Of a stretch of 64,000 nt of DNA, positions 52,134 through 60,897 are shown piece by piece. The stretch spans positions 1 to 64,000 of the forward strand of contig JAUTXP010000040.1 in NCBI GenBank assembly GCA_030837965.1. The letters are read 5' to 3'. Made by a program: the position numbers and the translations under genes. The notes under the pieces are model-generated. The model was not told where the DNA came from, did no database searches, and saw only the letters and a list, made by a program, of their open reading frames with translations. How positions within the stretch are numbered: position 1 is the first letter of the stretch; every line of letters starts with the position of its first letter. The DNA is from Acidimicrobiaceae bacterium (GTDB lineage Bacteria > Actinomycetota > Acidimicrobiia > Acidimicrobiales > JAUTXP01).

Positions 52134-52170
52134 CATCTTTTCCACAGCACCTGCTGCTGTGGAAAAGATG
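52134..52170. terminator. Hairpin of the CTTTTCCACAGCA family (copy 4)
   Basis: Identical over 37 bases to the copy at 30920-30956 (16-bp arms, loop CCTGC). It starts 7 bp after the dioxygenase stop and lies just before the patatin gene's ribosome binding site. Confidence 0.65.
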
Positions 52171-52201
52171 GGGGAGCGCGCAGGGTGGGGGGAGGGGTAG
52201 G

Positions 52202-54031
52202 GTGCCAGACGCTGGTTCCGCCGACCGTGGGGGGAACGGGGTGCCTGGCAAGCGCACGCGCGGGGGCGAGAGTGAGGCGACGGCCGAGGGCGAGGCCTTC
52301 CTTCGGCATGTCCCGCTGTTCGCGGGCTTGTCCGAGGAGCAGCGCGCCCGAGTCCTGGCCGCGGCCACCGTGGTGCGGGTGCCCGCGGGCGGCTGGCTGT
52401 TCAAGGAGGGCGACGAGGGCGACGCGCTCTACGTGGTTCGCACCGGCAGGCTGGAGGTGCTGCGCGACGGCGTCGTGATCCGGGTGCTGGGCGCGGGCGC
52501 GGCCTTGGGCGAACTGGCCCTGTTGACGGCGGGCGACCGCAGCGCATCGGTGCGGGCTCGTCGCGAGACCGAGGTGTTGCGGGTCGGGCAGTCCGACTTC
52601 GCCGCCCTCCTCGGGGGCGACCCGGCCTTCGCCTTGGCCCTCACCCGAACGCTGGGCCAACAGCTCCAGCGCACCGCCGTCGCCGCCGCCCCCATGTCGA
52701 ACGAGTCGCGCGTGGTGACGTTCGTGCCCCTGGTCCCCGGTGAGGCCGCGTGCGCGGCCGCCTCCCGAGTGGCCGATGCCGTACTCACGGCCTTGGTCGC
52801 CATGGGGCTCAAGGCCGAGCTGCTCCGCGGTGGCGAGGCCGACGACCCAGGCGCCTTCGGCCGCCTGCTCGACCGGTGCGAGGACGCCAACGACCACGTG
52901 CTCCTGCTGGCCGACGAGGCCGCGGGCAGGCAGTGGGGCGATTTCTGCCTGCGCCAGGCCGACCGGGTCGTCGGCGTCGTGGACCCCACGTCAGGCCGCC
53001 CGGAGGCGGCTGCGCCCGAGGTCACCGACATCGCCTTCGTCAACCGCGTCCCCCGCGCCACATTCGTGGGGCCATGGCTCGAGGCCGTGCGCCCGGCCAC
53101 GCACCACCAGGTGGACCCCGGGGCGCGCTTCGACGCCGACGCGGGCCGACTGGCCCGCCGGCTGGCCGGACGCTCGGTGGGCCTGGTGTTGTCGGGCGGC
53201 GGGGCGAGGGGCATGGCCCACATCGGGGTGATGCGGGCCTTGACCGAGGCGGGCATCGTCATCGACCGGCTGGGCGGCACGAGCATGGGCTCGTTCATGG
53301 CGGGCCTGGCCGCCATGGGGCTCAGTCCCGACGAGATGCAGCAGGCGGCCCGCAGCGAGCTGGTGGCCCGCAAGCCCTTCAACGACTACACCGTGCCCCG
53401 CCACTCGCTCATCAAGGCCCGCAAGGCCGAGGCCATGTTGTTGCGGGTGTTCGGCCACCGCCGCATCGAGGAGCTGGACCGGACCTACTTCGCGGTCAGC
53501 GCCGACCTGCTGACCGGCGACGAGGTGGTGCACCAGCGGGGGCCGGTGGCCGTGGCCGTCGGCATCAGCATGTGCCTGCCAGGACTGGTGCCGCCGGTGG
53601 TGGCGGGGGACAGGCTGCTGGTCGACGGGGGCGTGCTCAACAACCTCCCGGTGGATGTGCTGGCCGCGTCGGGGGAGGGGCCGATCATCGCCGTCGACGT
53701 GATGCGCAAGCCCCCGACCCGCGACCGTGAGGGCAAGCCCGTGCGCAGCCGGAGTCGGGGCCGGGCCCGAGGGCGGCCTTCGCCGTTCGGCCTGTTCTCG
53801 GCCGACGACGACGTGCCCAGCCTGGTCGACACCTTGGCCCGCGCCACCGTGCTCGGAAGCTGGCGCCGGGCCGACGCCAACCGGCTCAAGGCCGCGCTCG
53901 TGATCTCGCCCGAGTTGATGGACGTGGGCCTGCTCGAGTTCCGCAAGCTGGACCAGCTCGCGGCGCGCGGGTACGCGGCTGCCGTCGACGCGTTGGCCGC
54001 CGCCCCCGCCACGCTCTTTCCCTGCCCTTGA
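52202..54031 (+). CDS. Cyclic nucleotide-binding patatin-like phospholipase
   Basis: 609 residues from GTG 52202 with GGGGAGGGG just upstream. Residues ~35-150 are a cNMP-binding domain ('FAGLSEEQRARVLAAATVV', 'GDALYVVRTGRLEVLRDG', 'LGELALLTAGDRSASVRA'); after a ~150-residue linker domain, residues ~325-500 are a patatin hydrolase with oxyanion loop 'GGGARGMAHIG', nucleophile S361 in 'GTSMGSF' and D475 in 'DGGVLNN'. The layout matches the NTE/RssA-type lysophospholipases. It converges on the polyketide cyclase gene. A paralogue sits inside the polyketide operon at 54870-56453. Confidence 0.92.
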   Translation: MPDAGSADRGGNGVPGKRTRGGESEATAEGEAFLRHVPLFAGLSEEQRARVLAAATVVRVPAGGWLFKEGDEGDALYVVRTGRLEVLRDGVVIRVLGAGAALGELALLTAGDRSASVRARRETEVLRVGQSDFAALLGGDPAFALALTRTLGQQLQRTAVAAAPMSNESRVVTFVPLVPGEAACAAASRVADAVLTALVAMGLKAELLRGGEADDPGAFGRLLDRCEDANDHVLLLADEAAGRQWGDFCLRQADRVVGVVDPTSGRPEAAAPEVTDIAFVNRVPRATFVGPWLEAVRPATHHQVDPGARFDADAGRLARRLAGRSVGLVLSGGGARGMAHIGVMRALTEAGIVIDRLGGTSMGSFMAGLAAMGLSPDEMQQAARSELVARKPFNDYTVPRHSLIKARKAEAMLLRVFGHRRIEELDRTYFAVSADLLTGDEVVHQRGPVAVAVGISMCLPGLVPPVVAGDRLLVDGGVLNNLPVDVLAASGEGPIIAVDVMRKPPTRDREGKPVRSRSRGRARGRPSPFGLFSADDDVPSLVDTLARATVLGSWRRADANRLKAALVISPELMDVGLLEFRKLDQLAARGYAAAVDALAAAPATLFPCP

Positions 54032-54045
54032 CGCCGCTCGGGCGA

Positions 54046-54062
54046 CCTGACTCGGAGTCAGG
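54046..54062. terminator. Hairpin between convergent genes
   Basis: CCTGACTC and GAGTCAGG, 8-bp perfect arms around a single G, in the 33-bp space between the patatin gene and the converging cyclase gene. Probably a bidirectional terminator, though there is no U-tract. Confidence 0.4.
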
Positions 54063-54064
54063 AA

Positions 54065-54774
<710 letters not shown>

Positions 54775-54787
54775 TGCATTCTCCTTG

Positions 54788-54821
54788 TGTCTTTCGATGT
54801 GTCTTTCGAACTGTCTTTCGA
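54788..54821. repeat. Three TGTCTTTCGA repeats with 12-bp period
   Basis: TGTCTTTCGA begins at 54788, 54800 and 54812 (read leftward, TCGAAAGACA); a degenerate fourth unit follows. They lie in the ACP leader directly before its ribosome binding site. They could bind a regulator or arise by slippage. Confidence 0.7.
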
Positions 54822-54869
54822 TGTGCCTTCAAAAGCGCTTCGACGTGTCTGCGTGGTCGATCGGTGCGG

Positions 54870-56453
54870 TCACGGTTGGGGCCGGGCCACGCCTTGGAGG
54901 GCGGGGAGCATGTCCTGCATGGCCTCGCGGCCCGCGGCCAGGAAGCGGTCGGCCAGGTGGAAGTCGCGCCACGAGCAGGGCCCGAAGCGGGGAGTCACCG
55001 CCACGTCGGCCTTGGCCGCGTGGCGCACGCTGGCGTCGAGCTGGGCCAGGTCCATGACTTCGAGCATGGTCTCGAGCAGACGCTGCTTGCCCGCGGGCTC
55101 GGGTGGCAGTGGCTCGTCGCCGGGCCAGGCGGCCAGCGTGTCGCGGCTCATCAGGTTGACCGACACCACCACGTCCGCCCCCAGGGACCGGGCCGAGTCG
55201 GTGGGCACGGGCACGAGGGCCAGTCCGTCGACCAGGCGCTGGTCGCCCCGCTGGAAGGGCGGGAACAAGCCCGCCAGGGCCGTGCCCGCCAACAGGGCGT
55301 CGGCCAACGAGCCGTCGGTTATGGGCACGGGCTGGCGGGTGGCCAGGTCGACCGTCATCACCGTGAGGGGCAGGTCCAGGTCGGCGAAGGACCGGCCGCC
55401 CGCCAACTCCGAGGTCATCGTCTTCATGGTCTCGTAACCGGTCGACGTGCCCGAGAAGGACAGGTTGAACACGGCCTTCACCGTCTCCTCGGAAAAGCGG
55501 GTGCGCAGGGTCGCGTCGATCTCGGGCGCGGCCATGCCCATGGCCAGGCAGGCCCCGACCACGGCCCCGATGGACGAGCCTGCCACCGCGTCGAACGCGT
55601 AACCCGCCTCTTGCAGCACGGCCACCGCCCCGACATGGGCGAAGCCCTTGGCCCCGCCCGCGCCCAAGGCCAGGCCCACCTTGGTGCGCGTGAGGTGGCG
55701 GCCGAGCCAGGCCACCTTGGCCTCGTCGTCGGGGTCGAGCACGACGACGTCGGCATCGGTCCCGCGGCCGACGCCCGCGGCCTTGGCCTCGGCCTCGTCG
55801 CGGACCACGGCCACGACGCGGTCCATGTGGGCGTCGAGGGTCTGGAGGACGGTGCCCCGCAACTCCACAGGCACGAAGACGAAGGCGGACTCTGAGAGTG
55901 CTCGGTCCAATTGTGTGAGTGTCGACTCCAACGGTCCGCCGTCCAGAAAGGCGACGGGCTTGGGCGATGCCGCCTCGCATGCGGCGGTCACGGACTTCAA
56001 CGATGCGAGCAGCGACTCTGAGAGTGCCAGCCCCACGGCCTCGCCCCTGCGGGACGCGACCTGCTGGTCGTGGGCCGTGGCCAGCCGCCGGGACAGGACG
56101 CGGGTGAGGTTGGCCAGCAGTTGCGGGGTCTGGGCCAGGACCGCGCTGAGGGCGTCCCTGTGCAGCTCGATGACGTCGGTGGGCAGCACGGCCCGCACGG
56201 TGGCCGACCGAGGCTCCCCGGTGAGGACCGCGATCTCCCCGATCACGTCGCCCGCCCGCAGCCGCCGGACCCGCTCGCCTGCCACCGTGACCACGGCCGA
56301 GCCGTGCTCGATGATGAACATGCTGTTGCCGGGCTCGTCCTCGCGGCAGATAACGGACCCGGCCGGGAACTGCCGGTGGCTGGCCCGGCTGTAGACCTGA
56401 CGCAGCGCGTCAGGCCCGATGCCCTCGAACAGCTCGATTGTGGCCAGGTCCAC
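54870..56453 (-). CDS. Cyclic nucleotide-binding patatin-like phospholipase in the PKS operon
   Basis: 527 residues. The cNMP-binding domain is at residues ~1-115 ('ATIELFEGIGPDALRQVYSR', 'FIIEHGSAVVTVAGE', 'GEIAVLTGEPRSATVRA'), the patatin domain at ~258-430 with 'GAGGAKGFAHVG', S294 in 'GSSIGAVVG' and D409 in 'LVDGLAL' (DGL instead of the usual DGG). It lies 19 bp after the KS-beta stop and 95 bp before the ACP, on the same strand, hence most likely co-transcribed with the synthase. A hydrolase or acyltransferase role on the polyketide or its lipid environment is possible but not shown. Confidence 0.9.
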   Translation of the reverse strand: MDLATIELFEGIGPDALRQVYSRASHRQFPAGSVICREDEPGNSMFIIEHGSAVVTVAGERVRRLRAGDVIGEIAVLTGEPRSATVRAVLPTDVIELHRDALSAVLAQTPQLLANLTRVLSRRLATAHDQQVASRRGEAVGLALSESLLASLKSVTAACEAASPKPVAFLDGGPLESTLTQLDRALSESAFVFVPVELRGTVLQTLDAHMDRVVAVVRDEAEAKAAGVGRGTDADVVVLDPDDEAKVAWLGRHLTRTKVGLALGAGGAKGFAHVGAVAVLQEAGYAFDAVAGSSIGAVVGACLAMGMAAPEIDATLRTRFSEETVKAVFNLSFSGTSTGYETMKTMTSELAGGRSFADLDLPLTVMTVDLATRQPVPITDGSLADALLAGTALAGLFPPFQRGDQRLVDGLALVPVPTDSARSLGADVVVSVNLMSRDTLAAWPGDEPLPPEPAGKQRLLETMLEVMDLAQLDASVRHAAKADVAVTPRFGPCSWRDFHLADRFLAAGREAMQDMLPALQGVARPQP

Positions 56454-56472
56454 GCCCGCCGCCCCCGGCCCG

Positions 56473-57708
56473 CTACTCGGTGACCCGGCGCAGCACCATG
56501 GCGCTGTTGAAGCCGCCGATGCCCCTGGCGCCGACCAGCACAGTGTCCATGGGCTGGGCCCGGCCTTCAGTCACGAGGTCCAGGTCGAAGGCGGGCGACC
56601 CCACGTTGATGGTGGGCGGGATGTAGCCGTCGGTGATGGCGAGGGCGGCGGTGGCCACGTCGAGCGACGAGCCGCCTGCATACAGGCGCCCGACCATCGA
56701 CTTGGGCGCGGTCACCGGTACCGACGACGCACGTGACCCGAACACGGCCTGCAGGGCGGCCACCTCGGCCGCGTCCGACTCCGGGGTGCCGAACCCGTCG
56801 GCGAACACGACGTCGACGTCGTCGGGCCCGATGCCCGCGTCGTCGAGGGCCAGTTGCAGGGCCCGTCCGTAGTAGTGGCCGTCGGCCGCGGGCGCGGTAT
56901 GGCTGTTGCCGTCCTGGGTCGCCGCGTGGCCGATGATCTCCGCGTACACCTGCTCCGCGCCCCGCGCCCTGGCCTGGTCCAAGCCCTCGACCAACAAGAT
57001 GGCCCCGCCCTCACCGGGCACGTAGCCATGGGCCTCGGTGCCGAACGGGCGGTAGGCCGCGTCCGGGTCGTCGCCCTCGGCCATGAGGCAGTTGTGCTCC
57101 TGGCACGTGATGGCGTAGGGCCCTACCGGGGCCTCGGTGCCACCGCTCAACACCGCGTCCGCCTCGCCCCTGCGGATCTGGCGCCGGGCCAAGGCCAGCG
57201 CGTCGAGCCCGCCCGCCTGCTCGGACACGACGACGCCGCATGCGCCCTTCATGCCGTGCTTGATGGAGAGCTGGCCGGTGGTGGCCGCGTAGAACCAGGC
57301 GATGGACTGGTAGGCGCCGACGAAGCGAGGGCCCTTGGCCCACAGGCTCTGGATCTCGCGCTGGCCGAACTCGTTGCCACCCGACGAGGAGGCGGTGACC
57401 ACCGACATGCGGTCCGGCTCATGGGACGCGGCGTCGAAGGCCGCATCCTCCATGGCCAGCTTGGCCCCCGCCAACGCCATCCACGTCCAGTTGTCGGTCT
57501 GGACCATGAGGCGCTTGTCGATGTAGTCGGTGGCCTCGAAGCCCTCGACCACGCCCGCCACCTGGGTGGCGTACTTCGACACGTCGAAGCGGTCGATCTT
57601 GCGGATGCCGTTCAGACCCTTGCGGGTGTTGCCCCAGAAGGTGGGGGCGCCGATGCCGTTGGGGGCCACGATGCCCAGGCCAGTGATGACGGCTCGAGCC
57701 TCGCTCAC
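56473..57708 (-). CDS. Type II polyketide ketosynthase beta (chain length factor)
   Basis: 411 residues. Thiolase-fold partner of KS-alpha. The active-site Cys is replaced by Gln (Q164 in '[12 protein letters not shown]'), the classic chain length factor signature, and the downstream histidines of KS-alpha are not kept. Other landmarks are '[11 protein letters not shown]' and '[14 protein letters not shown]'. It decarboxylates malonyl-ACP and sets chain length. Its start overlaps the KS-alpha stop (ATGA), as in all type II PKS operons. Confidence 0.96.
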   Translation of the reverse strand: MSEARAVITGLGIVAPNGIGAPTFWGNTRKGLNGIRKIDRFDVSKYATQVAGVVEGFEATDYIDKRLMVQTDNWTWMALAGAKLAMEDAAFDAASHEPDRMSVVTASSSGGNEFGQREIQSLWAKGPRFVGAYQSIAWFYAATTGQLSIKHGMKGACGVVVSEQAGGLDALALARRQIRRGEADAVLSGGTEAPVGPYAITCQEHNCLMAEGDDPDAAYRPFGTEAHGYVPGEGGAILLVEGLDQARARGAEQVYAEIIGHAATQDGNSHTAPAADGHYYGRALQLALDDAGIGPDDVDVVFADGFGTPESDAAEVAALQAVFGSRASSVPVTAPKSMVGRLYAGGSSLDVATAALAITDGYIPPTINVGSPAFDLDLVTEGRAQPMDTVLVGARGIGGFNSAMVLRRVTE

Positions 57709-58970
57709 TTGGTCGCCTCCTTGACCCTGCCGAAGACCATGGCCGACTGGAACCCGCCGAAGCCGGAGCCGACGGACAAGGCCACGTTCACCTTGGCCTC
57801 ACGCGCCGTGTTGGGCGTGTAGTCGAGGTCGCACTCTGGGTCTGGGTTCTCCCAGTTGGCCGTGGGCGGCACCACGCCGTGGCGGATGGTGAGCGCGCAG
57901 GCGGCCATCTCCAGCGAGCCGATGGCGCCGAGTGAGTGGCCGATCATCGACTTGATGGAGCTGATCGGGATGTTGTAGGCGACGTCGCCCAAGGCCCGCT
58001 TGAAGGCGGCCGTCTCGTGCCGGTCGTTCTGCTTGGTGCCCGACCCGTGGGCGTTGATGTAGCCGATGTCCTCGGGGTTGACCTTCCCCTGGTTCATGGC
58101 GTCGACGATGGACTCGCTCATCTCCAAGCCGTCGGGCCGAAGACCGGTCATGTGGTAGCCGTTGCCCCTGGACGCGTACCCGAGCACCTCGCAGTAGATG
58201 TCGGCGCCGCGGGCCTGCGCGTGCTCCAGCTCTTCGAGGATGAGCACGGCCGAGCCCTCGCCCATCACGAAGCCGTCCCTGTCCCTGTCGAAGGGCCGGG
58301 ACGCGTGGGCCGGGTCGTCGTTGCGGGCCGACGTGGCCTTGATGGCGTCGAAGCAGGCCATGGAGATGGGGGAGATGGGGGAGTCGGCCGCGCCCGAGAT
58401 GACGATGTCGGCCCGGCCGTCCTGAATGAGTTGATGGCCGAAGCCGATCCCGTCGATGCCGCTGGTGCAGCCGGTGCTGATGACGGCGGCAGGCCCGTGG
58501 GTCTGGAACCGCATCGACAGCTCGCTGGCCAGGCTCGACGGGACGAGGGCCTGGTACACGAACGGCATGGCGTACTCGGGGTCGACCTCCCACTCCTCGC
58601 CGTGGTTGGAGACGACGACGTACTCGTCCTCCAGCGCGGTGGTACCGCCGACCGCGGAGCCCATGCTCACGGCCATGCGCTCATGGTCGATGTTCTCCAG
58701 GTCCAAGCCGCTTTCGCCCATGGCCTCGGATGCGGCCGCGGCCGCGAACTGGATGTAGCGGTCCATCCGCCGCACGTCCTGCACCGTCAGCCCTGCGGCG
58801 ATCGGGTCGAAGTCGGCCTCGGCCGCGATCTGTGATCTGAACTCGGAGGGGTCGAAGAGGGTGATGCGCCGCGTCGCCGTCTTCCCCGCCGTGATAGTCG
58901 CCCAAAAGCTGTCCCGTGTGACGCCGCCAGGCGCCACCACACCGACGCCGGTCACAACCGTTCGTCGCAT
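57705..58970 (-). CDS. Type II polyketide ketosynthase alpha
   Basis: 421 residues. Beta-ketoacyl synthase that extends the polyketide with malonyl-ACP. Catalytic residues are C168 ('[10 protein letters not shown]', the aromatic PKS form), H308 ('[15 protein letters not shown]'), K340 and H345 ('[14 protein letters not shown]'). Together with the overlapping KS-beta it forms the minimal PKS heterodimer. It is the first gene of the leftward core operon; GGGGGG lies just before its ATG, and the 108-bp region upstream is shared with the divergent ABM-domain gene. Confidence 0.97.
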   Translation of the reverse strand: MRRTVVTGVGVVAPGGVTRDSFWATITAGKTATRRITLFDPSEFRSQIAAEADFDPIAAGLTVQDVRRMDRYIQFAAAAASEAMGESGLDLENIDHERMAVSMGSAVGGTTALEDEYVVVSNHGEEWEVDPEYAMPFVYQALVPSSLASELSMRFQTHGPAAVISTGCTSGIDGIGFGHQLIQDGRADIVISGAADSPISPISMACFDAIKATSARNDDPAHASRPFDRDRDGFVMGEGSAVLILEELEHAQARGADIYCEVLGYASRGNGYHMTGLRPDGLEMSESIVDAMNQGKVNPEDIGYINAHGSGTKQNDRHETAAFKRALGDVAYNIPISSIKSMIGHSLGAIGSLEMAACALTIRHGVVPPTANWENPDPECDLDYTPNTAREAKVNVALSVGSGFGGFQSAMVFGRVKEATK

Positions 58971-59078
58971 GGTCCCCCCGTCCGAGTTGATTGCCAGAGC
59001 GAAATCCTGTCATACCCGGCCTCATGCCGCTACGGCGTGGGGCGGTAATCCTCCACATGTCCTCGGTACAGTCGTCAC
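58971..59078. promoter_or_regulatory. Divergent promoter region of the polyketide locus
   Basis: The 108 bp between the KS-alpha gene and the rightward ABM gene. It is the least GC-rich stretch of this locus. On the + strand TTGATT (58987-58992) is 17 bp from TCATAC; on the - strand ATGACA faces the KS-alpha gene. The elements overlap, so transcription in the two directions may compete. Assignment is tentative. Confidence 0.35.
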
Positions 59079-59378
59079 ATGGTGCGTGCCACGTTGACGA
59101 TGAAGGTGCAATCGGGCCGGGAGGAAGAGTTCGAATCGGCGTGGCGGGAGGTTGCCGCGGCCACGGCCAAAGCGCCCGGCAATGTGCGTCAGACGCTGTT
59201 GAGATCGGGCCAGGACGCGTCGACCTTCATCATCACCAGCGACTGGGCCACGGCCGAGGACTTCGGACGCTTCGAGCGCAGCCCCGAGCAGGACGACCTC
59301 ACCGCCCCGCTGCGGGCCCTGCGCGAGTCGGCCTCCATGCAGGTCGACGAAGTGGTGGCCCACATCGACGCGGGATAG
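59079..59378 (+). CDS. ABM-domain protein (antibiotic biosynthesis monooxygenase/cyclase type)
   Basis: 99 residues, dimeric ferredoxin-like fold: 'VRATLTMKVQSGREEEFESAW', 'NVRQTLLRSGQDASTFIITSDW' and 'FGRFERSPEQDDLTAPLRAL'. In type II PKS clusters proteins of this shape (TcmI, ActVA-6, WhiE ORF VII) cyclise later rings or oxidise the aromatic core without cofactors. It is divergent from KS-alpha and followed by an inverted repeat. Confidence 0.85.
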   Translation: MVRATLTMKVQSGREEEFESAWREVAAATAKAPGNVRQTLLRSGQDASTFIITSDWATAEDFGRFERSPEQDDLTAPLRALRESASMQVDEVVAHIDAG

Positions 59379-59406
59379 CCCCGATCCACACGCCCCGATC
59401 CACACG

Positions 59407-59451
59407 TCTGGAGGACATAGACCCACCCAGTCGGTACCTATGTCCTTCAGA
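59407..59451. repeat. TCTGGAGGACATAG inverted repeat (copy 2)
   Basis: TCTGGAGGACATAG at 59407-59420 and CTATGTCCTTCAGA at 59438-59451 (13 of 14 positions pair). It lies between the convergent ABM and cupin genes and probably ends both transcripts. It shares its stem with the element after glyA (49661-49722). Confidence 0.6.
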
Positions 59452-59491
59452 ACCGGGGATTGGGTGAGGTGGGGGGCCGGGTGGGTGGGCG

Positions 59492-59881
59492 CTACGCAGG
59501 CGCCTCTTCGGTGGACACGTGTCCGAGGTCGGGGCGGGGCGCCAACGGGCTCAGGCTGAAGACCATGAACGCGTCCTCCTGTCCTTGATTGGCGAACCGG
59601 TGCTTGAGGTTGATGGGGATGAACAGCGCATCTCGGGCGTGCAGGTCGCGATCGACGCCGTCGACCTTGGCCACCAGCGTTCCTGAGACGAGGAACACGA
59701 ACTCCTCGGAGTAGGGGTGGTAGTGCTCCCTGATGACCTCGCCCGGCTTCATGTTGCACACGCCCATGAAACCGGACGTGGCGCCCACCGACTTTGGGCC
59801 GAGGAGGGCCCTGATCTCGGCCCCGTGCCTGCTGTCGCCGGGGACCTCGTCCGCGCACACCACGCAGTGCGGTCCGTTCAT
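59492..59881 (-). CDS. Polyketide-associated cupin (CurC/WhiE-II type)
   Basis: 129 residues; the ATG at 59881 overlaps the malonyltransferase stop (ATGA). Single cupin barrel: 'GATSGFMGVCNMKPGEVIRE', motif 1 'HYHPYSEEFVFLVSG' with two His and Glu as metal ligands, motif 2 'ALFIPINLKHRFAN'. The ending 'PLAPRPDLGHV' is characteristic of cupins in spore-pigment clusters (CurC, WhiE ORF II), which act in ring formation or tailoring. Confidence 0.9.
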   Translation of the reverse strand: MNGPHCVVCADEVPGDSRHGAEIRALLGPKSVGATSGFMGVCNMKPGEVIREHYHPYSEEFVFLVSGTLVAKVDGVDRDLHARDALFIPINLKHRFANQGQEDAFMVFSLSPLAPRPDLGHVSTEEAPA

Positions 59882-60810
59882 GCCTGCGCCCCTGCCTGCG
59901 AGCCTGGGGCCAGCGCGGCGGCCTCCTCGGGCGTGCGGGCCGACACCACGTCCACGCCGGGCACGCACCGCTTGGCCAGCTTGGTCAGCACGTCGCCTGG
60001 GCCCGCTTCGACGAGCCGCTCCACACCGAGGCTCATCATGGCGTCCATGGTCGTGATCCAGTGCACGGGCGACACGAGGTGGCGCAACAGCGCGTCGCGA
60101 AGCTCGCCCGCATCGGTGGTGGGACGGCCGGTGGCGTTCGGGATCACGGGGAACGCCGGCGGCTTGAAGGCCACGTCGCCGATGGCGGCCTCGACCCGTT
60201 GGCGGGCGGGCTCCATCAAAGGGGAGTGGAAGGCGCCGGGCAGCGGCAGGCGGATCGCTCTGGCGCTGCGGGCCCTGGCCAACTCCTCGGCCCGACCCAC
60301 CGCGGCCTCGGCGCCGGACAGCACCGTTTGCACCGGGCTGTTGAAGTTGGCCACCAAGAGCACGTCGCCCTGGGCTGACTCCTCGACGATGGCGGCCGCG
60401 TCCTCGGGCGACATGCCGACGATGGCCGTCATGGCCCCGTTGCCGCTGTCGCTGGCCTCCTGCATGGCGCTGGAGCGGATGCGGACGATGGCCATGGCGT
60501 CGGCGGGAGTGATGACCCCGGCCGCGGCCAACGCCGCGAACTCGCCCAGGCTGTGGCCCGCGGCGCCGGCTGCCTCCACGCCCGACTCGGCCAGCACGCG
60601 GTAGGCGGCCAGCTCGCAGACCAGCGTCACCGGCTGCACGACGTCGGTGCGTTTCAAGGCCTCCGCGTCACGCCCCAACTCGACCAGATCGGTGCCGAAC
60701 ACCTCGTTGGCCTCGTCGATCACGGCCTTGGCCGACGGATGCTCGGCCCACGCGTCGACCATCCCGACGAACTGCGAGCCCTGTCCAGGGAACAGCAATC
60801 CCACCGCCAT
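59878..60810 (-). CDS. fabD: Malonyl-CoA:ACP transacylase
   Basis: 310 residues from ATG 60810. Catalytic S87 in 'GHSLGEFAAL', H195 in 'PGAFHSPLME', R112 in 'RIRSSAMQ'; the N-terminal 'LLFPGQGSQFVGM' is the oxyanion loop. It loads malonate onto ACP. Streptomyces type II clusters usually borrow the fatty acid synthase enzyme, so a copy coupled to the polyketide cupin points to a dedicated supply, although it could be the cell's only FabD. Confidence 0.95.
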   Translation of the reverse strand: MAVGLLFPGQGSQFVGMVDAWAEHPSAKAVIDEANEVFGTDLVELGRDAEALKRTDVVQPVTLVCELAAYRVLAESGVEAAGAAGHSLGEFAALAAAGVITPADAMAIVRIRSSAMQEASDSGNGAMTAIVGMSPEDAAAIVEESAQGDVLLVANFNSPVQTVLSGAEAAVGRAEELARARSARAIRLPLPGAFHSPLMEPARQRVEAAIGDVAFKPPAFPVIPNATGRPTTDAGELRDALLRHLVSPVHWITTMDAMMSLGVERLVEAGPGDVLTKLAKRCVPGVDVVSARTPEEAAALAPGSQAGAQA

Positions 60811-60897
60811 GCCCACCCCCTCTCGTTGGCCGCACCCTATCCGAGCCGTTCGTCGGTGTGGCATGGTGAGCGCGCCCGCAACGGCACGGGGGTGGCC

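Noticed and set aside
30920-52170. TTTTCCACA in the hairpins read as DnaA boxes or an origin
   Set aside because: The 9-mer differs from the actinobacterial DnaA box, occurs once per arm of symmetrical hairpins behind genes, and no dnaA, dnaN or AT-rich unwinding region is present.
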